From Paracoccaceae bacterium (lineage in GTDB: Bacteria > Pseudomonadota > Alphaproteobacteria > Rhodobacterales > Rhodobacteraceae), in NCBI GenBank assembly GCA_018647275.1, contig JABGTH010000136.1:1-8716 (forward strand): a DNA stretch of 8,716 nucleotides. Reading direction: 5' to 3'. Shown piece after piece: positions 6,390 to 8,716 of this stretch. The position numbers and the translations under genes were made by a program. Every line of letters starts with the position of its first letter. The stretch's first letter is position 1. Below the pieces are notes generated by a model. That model ran no database searches, was not told the origin of the DNA, and was given only the letters and a program-made list of their open reading frames with translations.

Positions 6390-6460
6390 GCTGCTTGTTG
6401 CCCGTTTGAGCCCCGCAATGTCAATCAACCAGCACATTTGAACCGCATGCTCGAACATGG

Positions 6461-6489
6461 TTGAAGCAGCGCCAATCCCACGATAAGAC
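6461..6489 (+). promoter_or_regulatory. possible ettA promoter
   Basis: TTGAAG (6461-6466) and TAAGAC (6484-6489) are 17 bases apart, four and three of six consensus matches. The start near 6496 would give a leader of about 30 bases with GGAG (6516-6519) seven bases before the ATG. A T/A-rich stretch at 6508-6514 is too close to the Shine-Dalgarno to serve as the -10. Confidence 0.3.
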
Positions 6490-6526
6490 ATCCCGCAACC
6501 TAGTCCTTATATATCGGAGCATCCAA

Positions 6527-8185
6527 ATGGCCGCTGCTTATCAATACGTCTACCACATGTCCGGCGTCTCAAAGACCTACCCGGGCGGCAAGAAATGCTT
6601 TGAAAACATTAACCTAAACTTCCTACCCGGTGTGAAAATCGGTGTGGTTGGGGCCAACGGCGCGGGTAAATCCACACTGATGAAGATCATGGCGGGCATG
6701 GACAAAGACTTTACCGGCGAGGCATGGCACGCTGAAGGGGCCAAAGTTGGCTACCTCCCGCAGGAACCAAAACTGGACGAAACCCTATCTGTTCGTGAAA
6801 ACGTGATGCTGGGTGTCGCCGAAAAGAAAGCCGTCCTTGATCGCTATAACGACCTTGCGATGAACTATTCTGATGAGACTGCCGACGAGATGGGCAAGCT
6901 TCAAGATCAGATCGACGCGGAAAACCTTTGGGATCTAGACTCCCAAATCGACGTCTCAATGGAAGCGCTGCGCTGCCCAGCTGATGACGCGAACATCGCG
7001 GACCTATCGGGCGGTGAAGCCCGCCGTGTCGCACTGTGTCAACTGTTGCTGTCCGCACCTGACATGCTGCTCCTCGATGAGCCGACCAACCACTTGGACG
7101 CTGAAACAATCGCATGGCTGCAACAGCACCTAATCGATTATAAAGGCACCATCCTGATCGTAACCCACGACCGTTACTTCCTCGACTCCATCACCAGCTG
7201 GATCTTGGAACTCGACCGCGGCAGTGGTGTGCCGTGGGAAGGGAACTACTCTTCTTGGGTCGACCAAAAGGCCAAGCGCCTGATGCAAGAAGCCCGCGAA
7301 GACAAATCACGTCAAAAGACCATGCAACGCGAGCTGGAGTGGATGCGCCAAGGTGCCAAAGCCCGTCAAGCAAAGTCCAAAGCACGTATCAGCGCCTATA
7401 ACGAGATGGCCGACGTGTCAGAGCGCGAAAAGCTAACATACGCGCAGATCGTTATCCCAAACGGCCAACGCCTTGGGAACAAAGTGATCGAGATCGAAGG
7501 CCTGAAAAAAGCCATGGGCGACAAGCTGTTGATCGATGGCCTAACGCTTTCCATACCTCCGGGCGGTATCGTCGGTGTGATCGGGCCAAACGGCGCGGGT
7601 AAATCCACACTGTTCAAAATGCTCACAGGCCAAGAACAGCCTGACGAGGGCACAGTTGAAATCGGCAACACGGTTGAACTTTCCTACGTGGATCAGTCAC
7701 GCGATGACCTGAACCCTAATGATAACGTTTGGGAAGCCATCTCTGGCGGTGCCGAACTGATCGTACTGGGTGACGCCGAAGTGAACTCACGCGCTTATTG
7801 CTCGTCATTCAACTTCAAAGGCTCCGCGCAACAGAAAAAAGTGGGGCTACTGTCGGGTGGTGAACGCAACCGTGTTCACATGGCTCGCTTGCTCAAAGAC
7901 GGCGGCAACGTGCTGCTCCTTGATGAGCCGACCAATGACTTGGACGTGGAAACACTGCGTGCCTTGGAAGACGCGCTTGTTGATTTCGCAGGCTGTGCGG
8001 TTGTTATTTCGCACGACCGTTTCTTCCTCGACCGTATCTGTACACACATGCTGGCGTTTGAAGGCGATTCACACGTTGAATGGTTCGAGGGCAACTTCGA
8101 GGATTACGAAGAAGACAAGAAACGCCGTTTGGGGGCCGATGCTATGGAACCTAAGCGCTTGAAGCATAAGAAGTTTACGCGTTAA
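6527..8185 (+). CDS. ettA: energy-dependent translational throttle protein EttA (ABC-F ATPase)
   Basis: EttA is a soluble ABC-F ATPase that binds the ribosomal E site and gates entry of initiating ribosomes into elongation according to ATP/ADP level. The 552-residue protein carries two ABC domains and no membrane segment. Domain 1: Walker A GANGAGKST (42-50), signature LSGGE (160-164), Walker B LLLDEPTNH with catalytic E185. Domain 2: Walker A GPNGAGKST (353-361), LSGGE (442-446), LLLDEPTND with E467. Between signature elements of domain 1 lies the family 'arm' insertion (around 100-140), and the basic, helical P-site-interacting linker follows at about 240-320 (WMRQGAKARQAKSKAR). The tail KRLKHKKFTR is typical. 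The reading frame is open from 6461, but ATG at 6527 has GGAG seven bases upstream and gives the known start MAAAYQYVYHMSGVSK. It is divergent from nadD. Confidence 0.97.
   Translation: MAAAYQYVYHMSGVSKTYPGGKKCFENINLNFLPGVKIGVVGANGAGKSTLMKIMAGMDKDFTGEAWHAEGAKVGYLPQEPKLDETLSVRENVMLGVAEKKAVLDRYNDLAMNYSDETADEMGKLQDQIDAENLWDLDSQIDVSMEALRCPADDANIADLSGGEARRVALCQLLLSAPDMLLLDEPTNHLDAETIAWLQQHLIDYKGTILIVTHDRYFLDSITSWILELDRGSGVPWEGNYSSWVDQKAKRLMQEAREDKSRQKTMQRELEWMRQGAKARQAKSKARISAYNEMADVSEREKLTYAQIVIPNGQRLGNKVIEIEGLKKAMGDKLLIDGLTLSIPPGGIVGVIGPNGAGKSTLFKMLTGQEQPDEGTVEIGNTVELSYVDQSRDDLNPNDNVWEAISGGAELIVLGDAEVNSRAYCSSFNFKGSAQQKKVGLLSGGERNRVHMARLLKDGGNVLLLDEPTNDLDVETLRALEDALVDFAGCAVVISHDRFFLDRICTHMLAFEGDSHVEWFEGNFEDYEEDKKRRLGADAMEPKRLKHKKFTR
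6656..6679 (+). repeat. 24-bp direct repeat, copy 1 (Walker A of EttA domain 1)
   Basis: Codons for NGAGKSTL are identical at DNA level to those at 7589-7612, 933 bp (311 codons) away and in the same frame. It reflects the duplicated ATPase domain, with unusually full synonymous identity over the P-loop. Confidence 0.9.
7589..7612 (+). repeat. 24-bp direct repeat, copy 2 (Walker A of EttA domain 2)
   Basis: This is the second copy of the repeat at 6656-6679, encoding NGAGKSTL of the second ATPase domain with identical codons. Confidence 0.9.
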
Positions 8186-8213
8186 CGTTGAACTTCACGA
8201 AGTGAATTCAACG
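8186..8213. repeat. hairpin directly after ettA, possibly REP-like
   Basis: CGTTGAA (8186-8192) pairs with TTCAACG (8207-8213), continued after a bulged C by TTCAC (8194-8198) against GTGAA (8202-8206), with loop GAA. It begins at the base after the ettA stop. No T-run follows on either strand, so it is not a standard terminator, though it could stabilise the mRNA 3' end. It contains the last codons of the truncated RAYT frame on the other strand. Confidence 0.6.
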
Positions 8214-8488
8214 GGTGCGAGGCAGGGTATGCGTGAGTGTATTTTGTCTCGCGGTCCGTAGTGCTGGGAATAATCGGTGTCACCGTCGGGCAATGTCCAA
8301 ACCGCATGCAAATGGTCCGGCAAGACCACCCAAGCATCAATCACAAAGGGACGTGTCACCAACGTCTGTTGAACCGCTAAAAGTAATTGATCCACCTGGT
8401 CCACCAGCAGATTACCGCCACGATGTGACAAGTCGACAGTAAAGAAGATCGACGCTCCACCATATTTAGGGCGCAGGTAAGATGACAT
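8195..8488 (-). pseudogene. truncated REP-associated tyrosine transposase (RAYT, Y1/IS200-like)
   Basis: RAYTs are single-copy relatives of IS200/IS605 transposases that act on REP hairpins; intact ones are usually about 150-180 residues. This frame gives 97 residues from the ATG at 8488 (104 from 8509). The N-terminal half is typical: MSSYLRPKYGGASIFFTVDL, a mid-domain RPFVIDAWVVLPDHLHAVW holding the HUH metal-binding pair (H59 and H61 from the 8488 start), and LPDGDTDYS. After that the sequence no longer resembles the family and the frame stops inside the hairpins next to ettA. The C-terminal helix with the catalytic tyrosine is therefore absent. It is most likely a decayed, inactive copy. 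Start 8488 fits the usual MSxYRRP beginning; 8509 has an AGG five bases upstream. Confidence 0.78.
8217..8252. repeat. second stem-loop next to the RAYT remnant, possibly REP-like
   Basis: GCGAGGCA (8217-8224) pairs with TGTCTCGC (8245-8252), an 8-bp stem with one G-T wobble and a 20-base loop. It follows the 8186-8213 hairpin by three bases, and both lie where the RAYT frame loses family similarity. Neighbouring hairpins at a RAYT end suggest a degenerate REP pair, but I see only one copy of each here. Confidence 0.4.
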
Positions 8489-8522
8489 GTGCCAAATTAC
8501 TCCCGCCATGCTAACCTAGCCG

Positions 8523-8716
8523 TTAAAACGCACACCCCTCACTCAAACACTTGTCCCCAACCACGGGCGCGTCCAGAATCAGCGTCACCTTCTGCTTGGG
8601 CGCATGACAATCTATGTCCGCTTCGATCATGTGCCACGCGTCTGGCACCTCTGCGCGGATCTCGTACATCGGGACGCGGTCTTCGCTGGCCACCCACAGG
8701 TTATAGACAAGACGCC
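8523..8716 (-). CDS. 3' end of an unidentified protein-coding gene, cut by the window edge
   Basis: The minus-strand frame is open from the window edge (first full codon 8714-8712) to TAA at 8525-8523, giving 64 residues. The sequence (YNLWVASEDRVPMYEIRAEV, later PKQKVTLILDAP, ending GDKCLSEGCAF) has balanced composition and alternating hydrophobic strands, like the end of a beta-rich domain. The other two minus-strand frames are interrupted by stops. Two cysteines close to the C-terminus (CLSEGC) are notable. I do not recognise the family. It lies upstream of the RAYT remnant on the same strand, 14 bases from the longer possible RAYT start. Confidence 0.6.
   Translation of the reverse strand, partial: RLVYNLWVASEDRVPMYEIRAEVPDAWHMIEADIDCHAPKQKVTLILDAPVVGDKCLSEGCAF

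Noticed and set aside
6461..6526. A 22-residue N-terminal extension of EttA.
   Set aside because: The conserved start at 6527 has a well-placed GGAG and matches the family N-terminus; the extension overlaps the likely promoter.
1..8716. CRISPR arrays, tRNA or rRNA genes, toxin-antitoxin or defence modules.
   Set aside because: I saw no regularly spaced repeats, tRNA-like sequence or defence-type genes; the lone TerB-like protein without other ter genes is not evidence of such a system.

Overview
The window looks like chromosomal DNA from a marine alphaproteobacterium of the Rhodobacterales (roseobacter group). Several proteins have the form I associate with that order: a class I lysyl-tRNA synthetase (LysK), a DUF4864 exported protein, a small TerB-like protein, NadD with the GGSFDPAHAGH motif, and EttA. 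This assignment rests on family recognition, not on a database search. Most of the window is ordinary core and housekeeping DNA. The unusual parts are the regulatory RNA and two decayed genes.

Layout. At the left edge (1-132) I call nothing. On the minus strand follow a DUF4864-type secreted protein (133-546), a rho-independent terminator (610-640) and class I lysK (669-2243). The terminator closes lysK, so the DUF4864 gene probably needs its own promoter. Divergent from lysK is a TerB-like gene (2380-2799, +); the 136-bp gap holds two opposed promoter-like sites that overlap each other. Then comes a tandem glycine riboswitch (about 2885-3085) whose leader feeds a D-amino-acid dehydrogenase gene, dadA (3156-4388, +), closed by a hairpin at 4396-4420.

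The apparent 560-bp gap after dadA is explained by a minus-strand relic of dacB (D-alanyl-D-alanine carboxypeptidase, PBP4 type), 4420-4850. It keeps the N-terminus with the SVTK active-site motif and what looks like the C-terminus, but lacks the middle. It also carries an in-frame stop, a probable one-base frameshift in an A-run and a lost start codon. Next are an EamA/DMT-family transporter (4951-5790, +), nadD (5787-6389, -, overlapping the transporter by four bases at the stops), and ettA (6527-8185, +). Downstream of ettA are two hairpins, a truncated REP-associated tyrosine transposase (RAYT, minus) that runs into them, and the 3' end of an unidentified minus-strand gene cut by the window edge.

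Functional links. LysK and EttA serve translation and NadD serves NAD synthesis. DadA oxidises D-amino acids such as D-alanine and here appears to be controlled by glycine. The decayed neighbour dacB would have encoded an enzyme that releases D-alanine from peptidoglycan. I see no CRISPR array, tRNA, rRNA, intact mobile element or clear new multi-gene system.
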